Assembly (NCBI RefSeq): GCF_964355755.1
Contig: NC_092672.1
Location: 28,390,501 to 28,454,500 of the forward strand
Length of the DNA stretch: 64,000 nt
DNA from: Antedon mediterranea
Taxonomy: Eukaryota > Echinodermata > Crinoidea > Comatulida > Antedonidae
Direction of reading: 5' to 3'
Below are positions 25,118 to 37,965 of the stretch, one piece after another (positions within the stretch are counted from its first letter, which is position 1; each line of letters begins with the position of its first letter). The translations under genes were made by a program, and so were the position numbers. The notes below the pieces were generated by a model. That model had not been told where the DNA came from and ran no database searches. It saw only the letters and a program-made list of their open reading frames with translations.

Positions 25118-26700
25118 ACTAGATTTAATTCGTCACTATGACGAATTATAGGTTATATGCATTGATAATTAAAATAAAGATAATTTATTTTTAAAAGATA
25201 TTTTGATTCATTGATTTTCTCAGATTCTTTAAATAATATATAATATATGATAGGACCTTGCTAACGCGAATACAATAGCCGGTATCACAATCCGATCAAA
25301 GATCCCTCTGCGTATAATGTCATAAACCACATTTGCTGTTACATAATAATAAAGACATAAGTTATTTTTTATCTAGATTTCATTATAAATCATGTGTATA
25401 ATATATACACTAAGAAATAAATTTGAACAAACAATACGGATAATAAAAAAAAAAAATTATTTCGTTTCCCAAGGTGAGACTCGATCTCGGTACCTTGAGT
25501 GCCATAGACACGAGCACACACCACCGAGCCAAACATAACTGACTAAAAATTGTAGAAAAATTCCTCCATGTATTTACTATGCAGTAACCACTTTGGTGCA
25601 GATAGATTATTACATACCGCAATGAATTATAATTTTTTACTATGATGACATCTCTAAAAATGTACAAAAATGATGCACTGTCAAACTATATACTTTTAAC
25701 TTTAATATATGAACTTTTGAAGGAAGAAAGTTAATGTTAAGTTTGTTATTTTTGCCTAAGAAAATGTCATAATTTGTTTGATTGTCGAAATGAATTTTTT
25801 TAAATTTAATATGCAATTAATTATGGCTTAATCAACTTTTGTTCCCTTAGTTTAATAATAAATCATACATAAGATACATACACTTCAAGAAAATGAAATA
25901 AAAAATATGTGTTCCCGAGCATTCTGACGATCTATATTAATTTTAAAATTTAGCATATTTTCACCATTTTGTTAACTTACACGTGCGTAGCCTGTCACTT
26001 TTGACGTGCTCGTATAAGGCAATTACGCGTTGAAAAGTGAATAAAATATGATGATATTATTAAAGAAAGGTTGTACAACCGAAATCGGACAAAAAGAGTG
26101 CGCATTAACGTATAACGCGCAGTGCGCGTGCAAAAATCTGCGCACTCATGGAAATTTTTTAAACGCTTAAAATTGCCTGAAACGTACTCTAATTTCATCG
26201 AAAATAAATTTTGACAATTTTGAACATTTTAAGCGCGCGTACGCAAGCGTTATATGCGCTACGCACGTAATTGTATTGCCATATGATGAAATATGACCTG
26301 AAATTTATGAGTACCAAATTTTGTTTAATTGTGATTCATGCTTGTGAAGATATGATTACAAACGTGATTTCGTAAAATCGCGCGTAGACCGCGTAATTTT
26401 TGATTACGCATCGTGAAAATATAACCACATCGATTCCTGGCCATAAGGAATATACTCTGAAAAATTGACTTAGATAGATGAAACTGATATCAAGATAATT
26501 CACGGACAAAATAGTGCTAAGGAAAGAATAAATAAATAAATAAAGATTTTGACAGAATCAAGAGGTTATATGCATGATAATGCATATAACCTAATAAAGA
26601 TTTTGACAGAATCAAGAGGTTATATGCATATCATGCATATAACCTAATAAAGATTTTGACAGAATCAAGAGGTTATATGCATGATAATGCATATAACCTA
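25118..26700 (+). repeat. unit A5 (alpha subtype) with three 3' A-hairpins
   Basis: Alpha body followed at 26541-26700 by three tandem copies of a 54-bp module: aataaagattttgacagaat, then aggttatatgcat-loop-atgcatataacct. The loops differ (gata, then a tatc-type, then gata), so the copies are not a single slippage product. B3 begins immediately after. Confidence 0.85.
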
Positions 26701-28434
26701 ACTAGATCTAAACTCGTCACTTGAGGACGAGTTTGGTTATCCGCCCGCAACAAAACGTATCTTGCGTACTCAAGTACTTCTAAGTTATGACTTTTCCCAA
26801 AAAAAGTAGGCTATTCAAATTTAAAACTGCCCTTTCAGTGTAATAACCAAATAAACCCTTTTAATTAATTGTTTTCTCGTGATGGGATTCGAACCCGGTA
26901 CCTCTGATACCAAAATCGGTTGCACTACACATCGAGCCATATGAGCTCCTGCTGAAGAAAATCCGAAGAAAAAGTCCTCGTTCATTAGGTATGTCGTGAA
27001 CCCCCTCGATGCAAGTTGATTATTACATAATGAACTTAAATCATAATTTTTACTATGATGAAATCTTCACAAATTTTAAACAGTTACATATTATGAAAGT
27101 GCATACTTTCTAGTTTTATATATTAACATGTAAAGAAAAAAGATAAGCGTTATGTTTATTGTTTTGCTCTTTGAATATGTTTATGTTTGTTTGATGATAA
27201 TTATTTCAAAAATTACATTTAATATGCAAATAATGTAGCCTTCAAACACTTTTTAACATTCAAGACTATAATAAATCACACCTATGATTCATACACTGCA
27301 AGAAAATAAAATAAAAAATGGGGGTAACCTTACATTCTGATGAACTGTTTCATTTTTAAAAGTAGACATATTTTGGAACATTTTCACAATTTGTTGACGT
27401 TTTCGTGCGCAACCTGTCATGTTTAACGTGCTCGTAGAACGCCATTTCAAGTTGAAAAGTGAATAAAATAACGTAAAATTGTTAACCGAAGATTTAAAAA
27501 CACAAATCGTGTAAAAGAAATGCTCAAACGTATTCCCTGCGCCGTGCGCGCGTAAAAATATGCGCACCAGTGGCAATTTTTTAAACGCTTAAAATGACCT
27601 GAATCGTGCTCTAATTTAATCAGAAATTGATTTGAAGCATTTTAAAATTTCAAACGCCATTTACGCGCGCACTTTCTAATGTTACAAATTGCGGTAGCGT
27701 TAAAAAGTTAACTATTGATGTGAAGCAAACGTGGCTGAAAATGACGTTAAAAAATATTCATTTGTTTCGAAGTTATAACCAATTTAAGATTTTCAGAAAA
27801 TCACGCGTAACTTACGCTACGCGGCTCTGACATCGTCAAAAAGCTTGGCTGGAAAACTTCAGTAAAATGTCTAAATGCTGAACAAGTTACAACATATTAT
27901 GTTTACACGTTGAAGAGAAACAGCGTGCACAAAATAAGAAGAGTAAAATATTTCAAACGCAATTTACGCGAAAACTTTCTAATCTCCAAAAATTTGTTAA
28001 ACATTCTAAAAGTTAGCCATTGATGTGAAGAAAACGTGGCTGAAAATTTCGTTAAAAAATATTTATCGGTTTCGAAGTTATGACCGATTTAAGATTTTCA
28101 GAAAATCGCGCGTAACTTACGCTACGCGGATCTGACATTGTCAAAAAGCTTGGCAGTACATCTTCAGTTAAATGTCTATATGTTGACGAAGTTACAACAT
28201 GTTATGTTAACACGTTAAAGAGAAAACGCGTGCACAAAATCCGAGAAAGAAAGAAGAATAATAAAAAAAAAAAGTAACACTACAATAACAAAGGTTATCC
28301 GCTTGAGGCGGATAACCAATAAAAAAAAAAAAGAAACACTACAATAACAAAGGTTATCCGCTTGAGGCGGATAACCAATAAAAAAAAAGAAACACTACAA
28401 TTCCAAGGGCTTATCCGCTTGAGGCGGATAACCA
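26701..28434 (+). repeat. unit B3 with three 3' B-hairpins
   Basis: B body (more diverged than B1/B2) followed at 28261-28434 by three copies of an approximately 61-bp module, an A-run, aacactacaataacaaa and the hairpin ggttatccgc-ttga-gcggataacc. The last copy has a changed left arm (gggcttatccgc). A6 begins at 28435. Confidence 0.85.
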
Positions 28435-29852
28435 ACTAGATTTAATTCGTCACTATGACGAATTATAGGTTATATGCATTGATTTAAATAAAGATAATTG
28501 ATTTTTAAAAGATATTTTGATTCATTGATTTTCTCAGATTCTTTAATTATTTATAATATATGATAGGACCTTGCTAACGCGAATACAATAGCCGGTATCA
28601 CAATCCGATCAAAGATCCCTCTGCGTATAATGTCATAAACCACATTTGCTGTTACATAATAATAAAGACATAAGTTATTTTTTATCTAGATTTCATTATA
28701 AATCATGTGTATAATATATACACTAAGAAGTAAATTTGAACAAACAATACGGATAATAAAAAAAAAATCTTATTTCGTTTCCCAAGGTGAGACTCGATCT
28801 CGGTACCTTGAGTGCCATAGACACGAGCACACACCACCGAGCCATACACAACTGACTAAAAATTGTAGAAAAATTCCTCCGTGTATTTACTATGCAGTAA
28901 CCACTTTGGTGCAGATAGATTATTACATACCGCAATGAATTATAATTTTTTACTATGATGACATCTCTAAAAATGTACAAAAAGGATGCACTGTCAAACT
29001 ATATACTTTTAACTTTAATATATGAACTTTTGAAGGAAGAAAGTTAATGTTAAGTTTGTTATTTTGGCCTAAGAAAATGTCATAATTTGTTTGATTGTCG
29101 AAATGAATTTTTTTTAATTTAATATGCAATTAATTATGGCTTAATCAACTTTTGTTCCCTTAGTTTAATAATAAATCATACATAAGATACATACACTTCA
29201 AGAAAATGAAATAAAAAATATGTGTTCCCGAGCATTCTGACGATCTATATTAATTTTAAAATTTAGCATATTTTCACCATTTTGTTAACTTACACGTGCG
29301 TAGCCTGTCACTTTTGACGTGCTCGTATAAGGCAATTACGCGTTGAAAAGTGAATAAAATATGATGATATTATTAAAGAAAGGTTGTACAACCGAAATCG
29401 GACAAAAAGAGTGCGCATTAACGTATAACGCGCAGTGCGCGTGCAAAAATCTGCGCACTCATGGCAATTTTTTAAACGCTTAAAATTGCCTGAAACGTAC
29501 TCTAATTTCATCGAAAATAAATTTTGACAATTTTGAACATTTTAAGCGCGCGTACGCAAGCGTTATATGCGCTACGCACGTAATTGTATTGCCATATGAT
29601 GAAATATGACCTGAAATTTATGAGTACCAAATTTTGTTTAATTGTGATTCATGCTTGTGAAGATGTGATTACAAACGTGATTTCGTAAAATCGCGCGTAG
29701 ACCGCGTAATTTTTGATTACGCATCGTGAAAATATAACCACATCGATTCCTGGCCATAAGGAATATACTCTGAAAAATTGACTTAGATAGATGAAACTGA
29801 TATCAAGATAATTCACGGACAAAATAGTGCTAAGGAAAGAATAAATAAATAA
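28435..29852 (+). repeat. unit A6 (alpha subtype)
   Basis: 1418 bp, near-identical to A1/A2. Minus-strand tRNA-like domain near 28780-28850. Joins A7 through ataaataa. Confidence 0.85.
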
Positions 29853-31449
29853 ACTAGATTTAATTCGTCACTATGACGAATTATAGGTTATATGCATTGA
29901 TTTAAATAAAGATAATTGATTTTTAAAAGATATATTGATTGATTGATTTTCTCAGAATCTTTAATTATTTATAATATATGATAGGGCGTGACCTGGCCTT
30001 GCTAACGCGACCACCATAGCCGGTATCACAATTCGATCAAAGATCCATATGCGTATAATGTCATAAACCACATTTGTTGTTACATAATAATAAAGACACA
30101 AGTTAATTGATTTCATTATAAATCATGTGTATAATCTATACACTAAGAAATAAATTTGAACAAACAATAAGGATATTAAAAAAACAAAATCTTATTTCGT
30201 TTCCCAAGGTGAGACTCGATCTCGGTACCTTGAATGCCATAGACACGAGCACAGACCATCGAGCCATACACCACTGACTAAAAGTTGTAGAAAAATTCCT
30301 CCGTGTATTTACTATGCAGTAACCACTTTGATGCAAATAGATTATTACATACCGAAATGAATTATAATTTTTTACTATGATGACATCTTTAAAATGTAAA
30401 CAAATGATGCACTGTCAAACTACATACTTTTAACTTTAATATATGAACTTTTGAAGGAAGAAAGTTAATGTTAAGTTTGTTATTTTGGCCTAAGAAAATG
30501 TCATAATTTGTTTGATTGTCGAAATTATTTTTTTTAAATTTAATATGCAATTAATGATGACTTAATCAACTTTGGTTCTCTTAATTTGATAATAAATCAT
30601 ACATATGATACATACACTTCAAGAAAATGAAATAAAAAATAGGTGTTCCCCTGCATTCTGACGATATATATTAATTTTAAAATTTAGCATATCTTCACCA
30701 TTTTGTTAACTTATACGTGCGTAGCCAGTCATTTTTGACGTGCTCGTATAACGCAATTCCGAGTTGAAACCTGAATCAAATATGATGATATTATTAAAGA
30801 AAGATTGTAAAACAGAAATCGGGCAAAAAGAATGCGCATTAACGTATAACGCGCAGTGCGCGTGCAAAAATTTGCGCACTCATGGCAATTTTTTAAACGC
30901 TTAAAATTGCCTGAAACGTACTCTAATTTCATCGAAAATAAATTTTAACAATTTTGAACATTTTAAGCGCGCGTACGCAAGCGTTATATGCGCTACGCAC
31001 GTAATTGTATTGCCATATGATGAAATATGACCTGAAATTTATGAGTACCAAATTTTGTTTAATTGTGATTCATGCTTGTGAAGATATGATTACAAACGTG
31101 ATTTCGTAAAATCGCGCGTAGACCGCGTAAATTTTGATTACGCATCGTGAAAATATAACCACATCGATTCCTGGCCATAAGGAATATACTCTGAAAACTT
31201 GACTTAGCTAGATGAAACTGATGCCAAGATAATGCACGGACAAAATAGTGCTAAGGAAAGAATAAATAAATAAATAAATAAATAAATAAAGATTTTGACA
31301 GAATCAAGAGGTTATATGCATATCATGCATATAACCTAATAAAGATTTTGACAGAATCAAGAGGTTATATGCATGATAATGCATATAACCTAATAAAGAT
31401 TTTGACAGAATCAAGAGGTTATATGCATGATAATGCATATAACCTAATA
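29853..31449 (+). repeat. unit A7 (beta subtype) with three 3' A-hairpins
   Basis: Carries the beta changes seen in A4 and ends with three hairpin modules at 31288-31449 (tatc-type loop first, then two gata loops). LINE ORF1 sequence resumes at atgctaacg. Confidence 0.85.
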
Positions 31450-31952
31450 ATGCTAACGATAACCACTACGGGAAAAGAGCTACGTACGGTACAATTTGAT
31501 ACAAAAACACATGATGAAGTGTTAGTATTGATGAAAGTAGTGAATCATCAGATGATGAAAATGCGCAGAAAGAAACAAGTGTGATCACTATAGAACAACA
31601 CACAAACCAAAATGAGCAGGAAGATGATGACAGAGAGGAGCAGAGAGAAGAGCAGGAAGTTGACGAAAGAGAGGAGGAGGAAGTTGAAGAAGGAGAGGAA
31701 CAAGAAGTACCGGGAAGAAAGAACCAGAAAGCTGAAGAAAGAGAGGAGCAGGAAGTTGGGGAAGGAGAGGAGCATGAACAGAAGAAGGTAACTGACTACT
31801 TTGAAAAAAGTATACAAAAAACTAAAAGTGTTAGCACAAACAAGAAAGCAGCGAGAGATCTGAAGGAACAGTCCGGAAATGAAGGCAGGACAGAAGTAAA
31901 AACAAAAAGTATTGAAAAAAGAAGTTTAAGAAAGAGAAACAAAAACAAGTAA
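31450..31952 (+). pseudogene. LINE ORF1 acidic C-terminal tail
   Basis: Continues ORF1 after the A/B block. From about 31518 the frame reads a very acidic Glu-rich low-complexity stretch (31600-31790) and then a basic tail ending SLRKRNKNK at TAA 31950-31952. One or two frame changes lie before it near 31495-31520. The highly charged tail has no enzyme motif. Confidence 0.7.
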
Positions 31953-32014
31953 TTTAATCTTAATAATATGTATTCTAAATATTGTAATTTCCCTAGGAAA
32001 TCTAATCTAATCTT

Positions 32015-35000
32015 ATGAATTTACATTGTATAACACTAAGCGTTAGAGGAGCTAGAAATATAAATAAGCAACATAAGCTATTCCAATGGGTAAAAGATCA
32101 AAAAGCGGATATATGTCTGCTTCAGGAAACCCATCTAACAAATGAGATTATTAATAAATCAAACTTTGTTTGGGAAAGGTGAAGCGATCCATAGTATAGG
32201 TAATTCACATAGTAGAGGAGTGTCGATACTATTACGAAAAGGTCTTGAATGCAAAATTGTTAAAAAGTTAACTGATATTGATGGAAGATATATATTTCTT
32301 AATTTAATGATAAATGAAAAGGAATTGGACATTATAAATATTTATGCTCCTAATGAAAGCAAAAATAGAAGTGCATACTTTAGGACCATACACAAATGTT
32401 ACAATGACTTTGATGGAGGGAAGGGTAATTCTATCATTCTAGGTGGAGATCTGAATTGCATCATGAATAGTGACATTGACCAAAAAGGTAGCGCAAATAG
32501 GTCTGATAAATCTGTTTTTACGATTAAAAACCTAATGAAAAATTTAAATTTAAATGATATTTGGAGATCCAAAAACATGAATAAGCGACAATTTACGTTG
32601 CGTAAGAGATTTAACAACATTTTCCGTAGGCTGGATTACTGGTTAATATCAGAAGATCTCTTTTCAAATGGAGATGTTTTAGCCTGTGACATTCGTCCAG
32701 CTATTCTCACAGATCACCAGGCGGTATCAATTAAAATAGATTTGCATGAAAAAATACGCGGTCCTGGTTTATGGATGTTCAACAATAGCTTTCTGAAAGA
32801 TGAATTAATGCGTTAAATGAAAGTTATAATTCTCAAGAATTATCCTTTTCGCAAAAACGAGGTGTAATCACCCTTTTGTTCAAGGATGGAGAAAGAGAAA
32901 ATTTGAATAATTGGCGTCCCATTACCCTCTTAAACACCGATTAAACAATTCTTGCACATGTATTAAGTAACAGACTTAAAATGGTTATTAAATCAATAGT
33001 AAGTTCAGACCAAAAAGGTTATATAAAAGGCCGTTTCGCTGGTGAAAACATTCGGTTAATAGAAGACCTGCTTTATTTTACAGAGTGTAATGATATCGAA
33101 GGGGCAATAATTACCGTAGATTTTAAGAAGGCTTTTGACTCTATTAGTAGAGATTTTATGTTCAATGTTCTAGAAAAGTTTAACTTTGGAATGTTTTTTT
33201 GTAACTGGATAAAAGTATTATACAATAACGTTGAAAGTGTCACAGTTAACAATGGTTGGGTTTCAAACAATTTTAAAATGGAAAGAGGTATTAGACAAGG
33301 TTGTCCTCTATCTGCTCTGTTATTCATTTTAGTGGTTGAAGTAATGGCATCTAGAATAAGAAACAAAGATGACTATAAGGGTATTAAACTTCCAAATAAT
33401 GAAAATAACATAGAAGCTAGAATAAGCCAATTAGCAGATGACACTGTTTTGTATGTTGGTAATGACAAAAGTATTAAGTCAGCAGTCAGTGTAATTGAAC
33501 GTTTTTGTGAAGTATCTGGAATGACACTAAATAAAAAAAAACCAATGCTTTTTGGATTAGTAAATGGAAGAACAGAATAGATAGATCTTTAGAATTAAAT
33601 TGGGTAAAACACCCGATCAAAATTGTAGGCATATATGTAGGGTATAATACAGAAGAATGTACCAGAAAAAACTGGGATGTTAAATTAATAGAGCTAGAAA
33701 AGACTTTAAAACAATGGAATGCTAAAAATCTCTCAATTTTTGGTAGAATAATAATCCTGAAAAATCTTGCACTATCTAAATTAACATATGCTGCAAATAT
33801 CACTGATGTTCCAAAATATGTATATACACAAGTTACAAATCTAATATATAATTTTATTTGGAACAATAAAAGGGAAAAGATAAAAAGAAAAACTCTAATT
33901 GGTGATGTTGAGATGGGAGGCATTAAAATGCCTGATTTTACTCTTCATGTTAACGCACTCATGTGTGGCTGGTTAAAAAGAATTATGAATGATGATGGTG
34001 CTAAATGGAAAAATATTCCAATGTATTATATTAAAAAAATATGTGATGTTAATGTTTTACTTAATATGTCATGTTATAACATTATTGATGTTAATTCTGA
34101 TAAAATTCCACTGTTTTACAAAAATATGATAAAGCCAACATAAATTATAACAGAATCTCTAAAAAAAAAACTGAAACTTATAACGATATAATGAATGAGC
34201 AACTGTGGGGAAACCACTATGTTAAACTAAAAAAAAAAATCGCTTTTCTACAAGCATTGGATTGACAGTGGCATTATCAGTATTAAAGACATTGTTAATA
34301 AGAACACTTTTTTATCATCAAACGAAATACAATGTAAAACAAACTGGTTAAATGAGTATTTGTGCATTATTAAGGCAATACCAATTCAATGGAAACGTAT
34401 TATTAAGGAGGTAGATATTTTCAATTGTGATGATAATGATGAATTAGTTGGGACCAAGTATGAGATTAATACTACCAAACTAATATACTCATGGTTTGTG
34501 AAAGAATATTTCATTATTCCAATGTCACAACTAAAATGGGAAGAGTACTTCAATGATAACAACATTGATTGGAAAACTTCTTGGTTACGGAAAGTATGTA
34601 AAATGAAAGATAAGAAACTAGCACAATTCAATTATAAGATGTTACATAGAATACTGCCTACCAACAAACGGCTGTATCAGTGGAAAGTTAAGGAAACACA
34701 AACGTGTGACAAATGTGGAGAAATTGAAAATGAAAATCATTTGTTTTTTAGTTGTAGATTTATTCAGAAATATTGGAGGAAAATGCTTAGTATCTTTGTA
34801 AGTTTAAATCACAATAATATATCATTTAAACAATTAGTACTAGGAACGGGAGATAAGCTAATAGATTATATTTACACTTTTGCAGCATTTACTATTTATA
34901 GAATAAAAATGTTATCTGCACAGTGGGTAAATCTTCATGGAATTCATTTAAAAGCAATATGTTATATAACATTGAGTGTGAAACATATAACAATAAAGAA

Positions 35001-35080
35001 ACAAGTATAGAAAAATGGGTAGCTTTAAGAAATACGATTATGATAATATAATTTCTAATTTGATACGATTAACAGAAAAA
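32015..35080 (+). pseudogene. LINE ORF2: endonuclease, reverse transcriptase, C-terminal domain (degraded)
   Basis: Starts at ATG 32015, 62 bases after ORF1. Endonuclease motifs: LSVRGARN, LQETH (near 32120), IYAPNE, GGDLNC (about 32442), RRLDYWLIS, TDHQAV. A frame change lies near 32170. At about 32805-32840 the endonuclease jumps to the start of RT, so the linker is missing. RT: NNWRPITLLN, DFKKAFDSI, RQGCPLSALLF and the catalytic QLADDTVLYV box (about 33427-33456). Then LSIFGRIIILKNLALSK...KMPDF (33600-34140) and a C-terminal CDKCGEIENENHLFFSC metal-binding pattern (near 34707-34760). Several stops and frameshifts. Tx1/L1 group by motif spelling. Confidence 0.85.
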
Positions 35081-35200
35081 GAATTACAGTGATACGGGTT
35101 ACTGGTGGTACTGAGCTATTATTGTTTTTTTTAATCATGTATATAAATATATTGTATAATCCGGGTTGTAAAATAAAAACAAACAAATGAAAATGTGTGA

Positions 35201-36829
35201 ACTATTTTAAAACGGGATAGATGATAATGGTGATCCTGTCAAGTGTATAACAAAATATAAGAAAATTAATGAAAAAAGGAATAACACAGAATTCATATAT
35301 GTAAAAATGTTACTTATGAACTGTAACGACATTTACAAGTTAAATAATACGATTTTATGTAATATGAGATAATATGAATGTGAATAAAAGTGGTGTTTGC
35401 GGCAAAAAAGAGAGAAAAAAAAATACAGTGTTCCTTTATGTTCTCAATACACATATGATTGACTTTCATCGAGGATTAGACACATTTAGTTTGCTTGATT
35501 TTACTGATTAAAGTGTCTATGGCAACAGTTTTGCCTTGAGATTAAAGACACCAGGTAAGTATATATTCCAGGATTTTATACTGTAATCATACTTCTAGTA
35601 TCAAACACAATATAATTGCGGGAAATCATTTTGTTTTTTTAATTAGGAGGGGCGACATTGACGGACTTTAGAGTATGTCATCCCTCGACCAAATGATACT
35701 TTTTTTTTTAATTTGTTTTTTAAATGTACATGTACTATGTTTATGTTGTTTTTGGTCGAAATAGGCCTAAATTGAGTCTGCCGAGATTGTTTCAATCTCA
35801 CCATTCCCTAATAAAAAAAAATTTCTTTTACTTTATTGGCCCACGAAAATAGGTTTAAAACGATTTCTATTGTCCAAATTGTATCTATAGCAAAAGGACT
35901 TTGCCACATATATTGTCGCCCCCGGTCAAATGATGATACTTTTTTGTTGTTCTTTTATTTTTTTTTTTTATTTTTTATGCTGATTTGGGTCTACCGAAAT
36001 TATTTCAATCTCACCATCTCCTACTAAAATAAAATTTCTTTTACTTTATTGGCCAACAAAAAATGGGTTTAAAACGATTGATATTGTTCAAATTGTGACT
36101 CAGTTTAAACTAACAGTATCTAAAGCAAAATGTGGCACATGCAAGGGAAGTAGATAAGTCGGAATTTTCAAAATTGAGATTTTCACAAATACTAAAACTA
36201 CATAATCCAAGATTTAAAATGCTGAAAAAATGTATTGATACCATGTCTACTTCCAGAGATATCTAAGTCTAAAATGTTGGCTGTTACAACCAGTGTTTTG
36301 AGAAAAATGCTTTTAAATTTAAGTACAGTAACAGGAAATTACAAACACAAACAAATAAACAGGGCGTTTCAGTTTACGCCTTAGCAAAAAGGTATTCTAA
36401 TTGTTTTATTTCAATGAAACTTCGCACTTTCCTCAATTAACTATTTTTCTATTATTATGCAAAATTTTCATTAAAATCAACCCACTGAAACAATTCAATT
36501 TAAGCATAAAACATGATAGGTTTTATGAAAATCATGCATAATTTACACCCTCTTTTTAACCAAAATACCACACAAAATGTTAAAATTTATTTATTTGTCT
36601 AAAAATGTATTTATTTATTTGTCTAAAAATGTATTTATTTATTTGTCTAAAAATATTTGTCTAAAAATAGAAAAACACCAAGGTAATGTAAATAAATGCT
36701 GTTTCAGCTATCCTTTTCTGTAAAAATAAAAACATTTAATATTCAGCCTTTTATTGTTTTTGGCTGTCTCTACAAATAGTCCAGGAGGGGGATATCACCA
36801 CCCGAAAGGAAACAAATTGCCATCCAACT
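35201..36829. other. no gene; imperfect tandem duplication of about 220 bp
   Basis: At 35690-35880 and 35925-36090 the same sequence appears twice (words tttcaatctcaccat, aaatttcttttactttattg, ggtttaaaacgatt). The rest is AT-rich, with short (tttatttgtctaaaaatgta) repeats at 36588-36655. No domain found. Confidence 0.6.
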
Positions 36830-36945
36830 TTTCTAGACCAGAATTTTCCGTAGATTACGAATATGAAAGGTAATCGATCAGGATAGGAAGCGTTTTCAAG
36901 ATATAAGGGGTCAAAGTTCAAAATTGACCATTTCATTTCATTATT
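36830..36945 (-). repeat. left member of a 115-bp inverted pair with 41385-41500
   Basis: Reverse complement of the sequence at 41385-41500: gattacgaatatgaaaggta here, taccttccatattcgtaatc there. The same family also supplies the tandem units at 39.1-40.06 kb. It could be the ends of a 4.7-kb element or two unrelated insertions of one repeat. Confidence 0.6.
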
Positions 36946-37965
36946 TATTTGGTCTATTGAAGTATATACAAAACAAAAAAACTGAAATTGGGGAGACCAG
37001 GGTCAACCTAAGTGAACTTAATCACTGTAGCTGAGCCGGTTGACCCAACCCCAAAGTCAGTTTACACATAAAAGACATAAAGACAAAATACAGTTACAGC
37101 GAATCAAAATGAATATGGACTTTTCTAATGAAGGCTGATGGGCTTTCTAGGACTGCAGCATCTGTCAACGGTCTGGGAAGCTGGTCCCAGACACGGGGTA
37201 ACCTGATTGCTATAGAATGGAAAAAAGCCTGTGTCCTTGATGCTTGATGTCTGAAGCACAAGCGATCATTGTGACAAGTATTTATTAAAATTTAGTCATG
37301 AACTGTACTGCAGTCCAGAAACCCCACCAGAACCTTAAAACAAAATATAATAAGAAATTTATCTCTTCTAACAGACAAAGATGAAACTGTAAGCAAATTT
37401 AACCTCTCCTCATAGCACATCTGTCCACGATGCTGTTTGAGAGCAAGACGAGTTGCTCTCCTATGGACCCCCTCAAGCTGATCTGACAAAGACTTCGACT
37501 ATGGAAACCAAACAGGTCGCGCATACTCCAGACCAGGCAAAACAAGACTTTTTGTACAAAGACAAAAATGCACTGGTCGAAGCATGTCCAGCCACACTCC
37601 AAACAAAGCCCAACATACGTTTAGCTTTGGAAACAATGACATGGACATGGTCATCCCAGGTCAATTTTTAGTTAAAAGTAACACCAATGTATTTAAAAGA
37701 TGTCACCGGACTAATATGAGAGCCAAACAAAAGGTATTTAGACAAATGTCTGTTACGCGAACGTGTGACATGCAGGACATTCGTCTTCATAACATTGAAA
37801 GGCATGCGATTTGCTTGGCTCCACAGACCAAGTCGGTCCAGATCAGCTAGAAGGTTTAGAGAATCCTGAGGAGAGTTAATTGCATTATAAATAAGAGTAT
37901 CATCGGCAAAAATAGCAGTTTTACATTTAAGTGAACAAATAATATCGTTAATAAAAAAATAATAT
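36946..37965 (-). pseudogene. 5'-truncated LINE, RT palm to C-terminus, minus strand
   Basis: Reading leftward: FADDTLIYN (catalytic box, near 37895-37925), then SFKYIGVTFN, TWDDHVHVIVSKAKRMLGFV (37664 down), DQLEGVHRRATRLALKQHRG (near 37480) and YEERLNLLTVSSLSVRRD. It ends near 36950 in an atgaaatga-type tail. Frameshifts occur near 37500-37560 and a stop near 37292. Motifs fit the Jockey/CR1/L2-type C-terminal RT region. The insertion target is the 36830-36945 repeat. Confidence 0.7.

Larger units (their letters stand above)
16261..31449 (+). mobile_element. 15.2-kb composite block of ten co-oriented A and B repeat units
   Basis: Order left to right: A1 A2, A-hairpin, B1 B2, A3 A4 A5, three A-hairpins, B3, three B-hairpins, A6 A7, three A-hairpins. 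All units point the same way and each begins ACTAGA. The left flank ends cccaaaaaata and the right flank resumes atgctaacg, fitting insertion between two A residues of the LINE ORF1 (a 5-bp aataa duplication is also possible because the flank is ambiguous). No protein is encoded. Short frames repeated in every unit (about 67, 77 and 85-97 codons) are shadows of the repeats. Confidence 0.85.
14534..35200 (+). mobile_element. Tx1/L1-like LINE (ORF1 + ORF2) carrying two nested insertions
   Basis: Pieces in order: ORF1 start (14534-14625), inserted long-TIR element (14626-15566), rest of ORF1 up to 16260, inserted 15.2-kb A/B array (16261-31449), ORF1 acidic tail (31450-31952), ORF2 (32015 to about 35080) and an AT-rich 3' end near 35200 (aaaataaaaacaaacaaatg). 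Removing the insertions leaves a conventional two-ORF LINE of roughly 4.5 kb. ORF2 has frameshifts and a missing segment, so the element is dead. The 5' and 3' boundaries are approximate, as no target duplication was found. Confidence 0.75.

Noticed and set aside
16516-30932. Recurrent frames of 67, 77 and 85-97 codons in each A unit and about 70 codons in each B unit
   Set aside because: They recur only because the DNA repeats; they overlap the tRNA-like domain, vary by frameshift between copies and show no domain.
16261-31449. CRISPR-like or bacterial repeat array
   Set aside because: Units are 1.4-1.6 kb with no short spacers; the context is clearly eukaryotic (introns, LINEs, poly(A) tails).
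16261-31449. Hammerhead ribozyme (retrozyme) explanation for units A and B
   Set aside because: CTGANGA words exist (near 17066 in A, 19797 in B) but the required GAAA core and flanking stems were not found.
31581-31952. Glu-rich protein as an independent host gene
   Set aside because: It sits between the A/B block and ORF2 in the position of the LINE ORF1 C-terminus.
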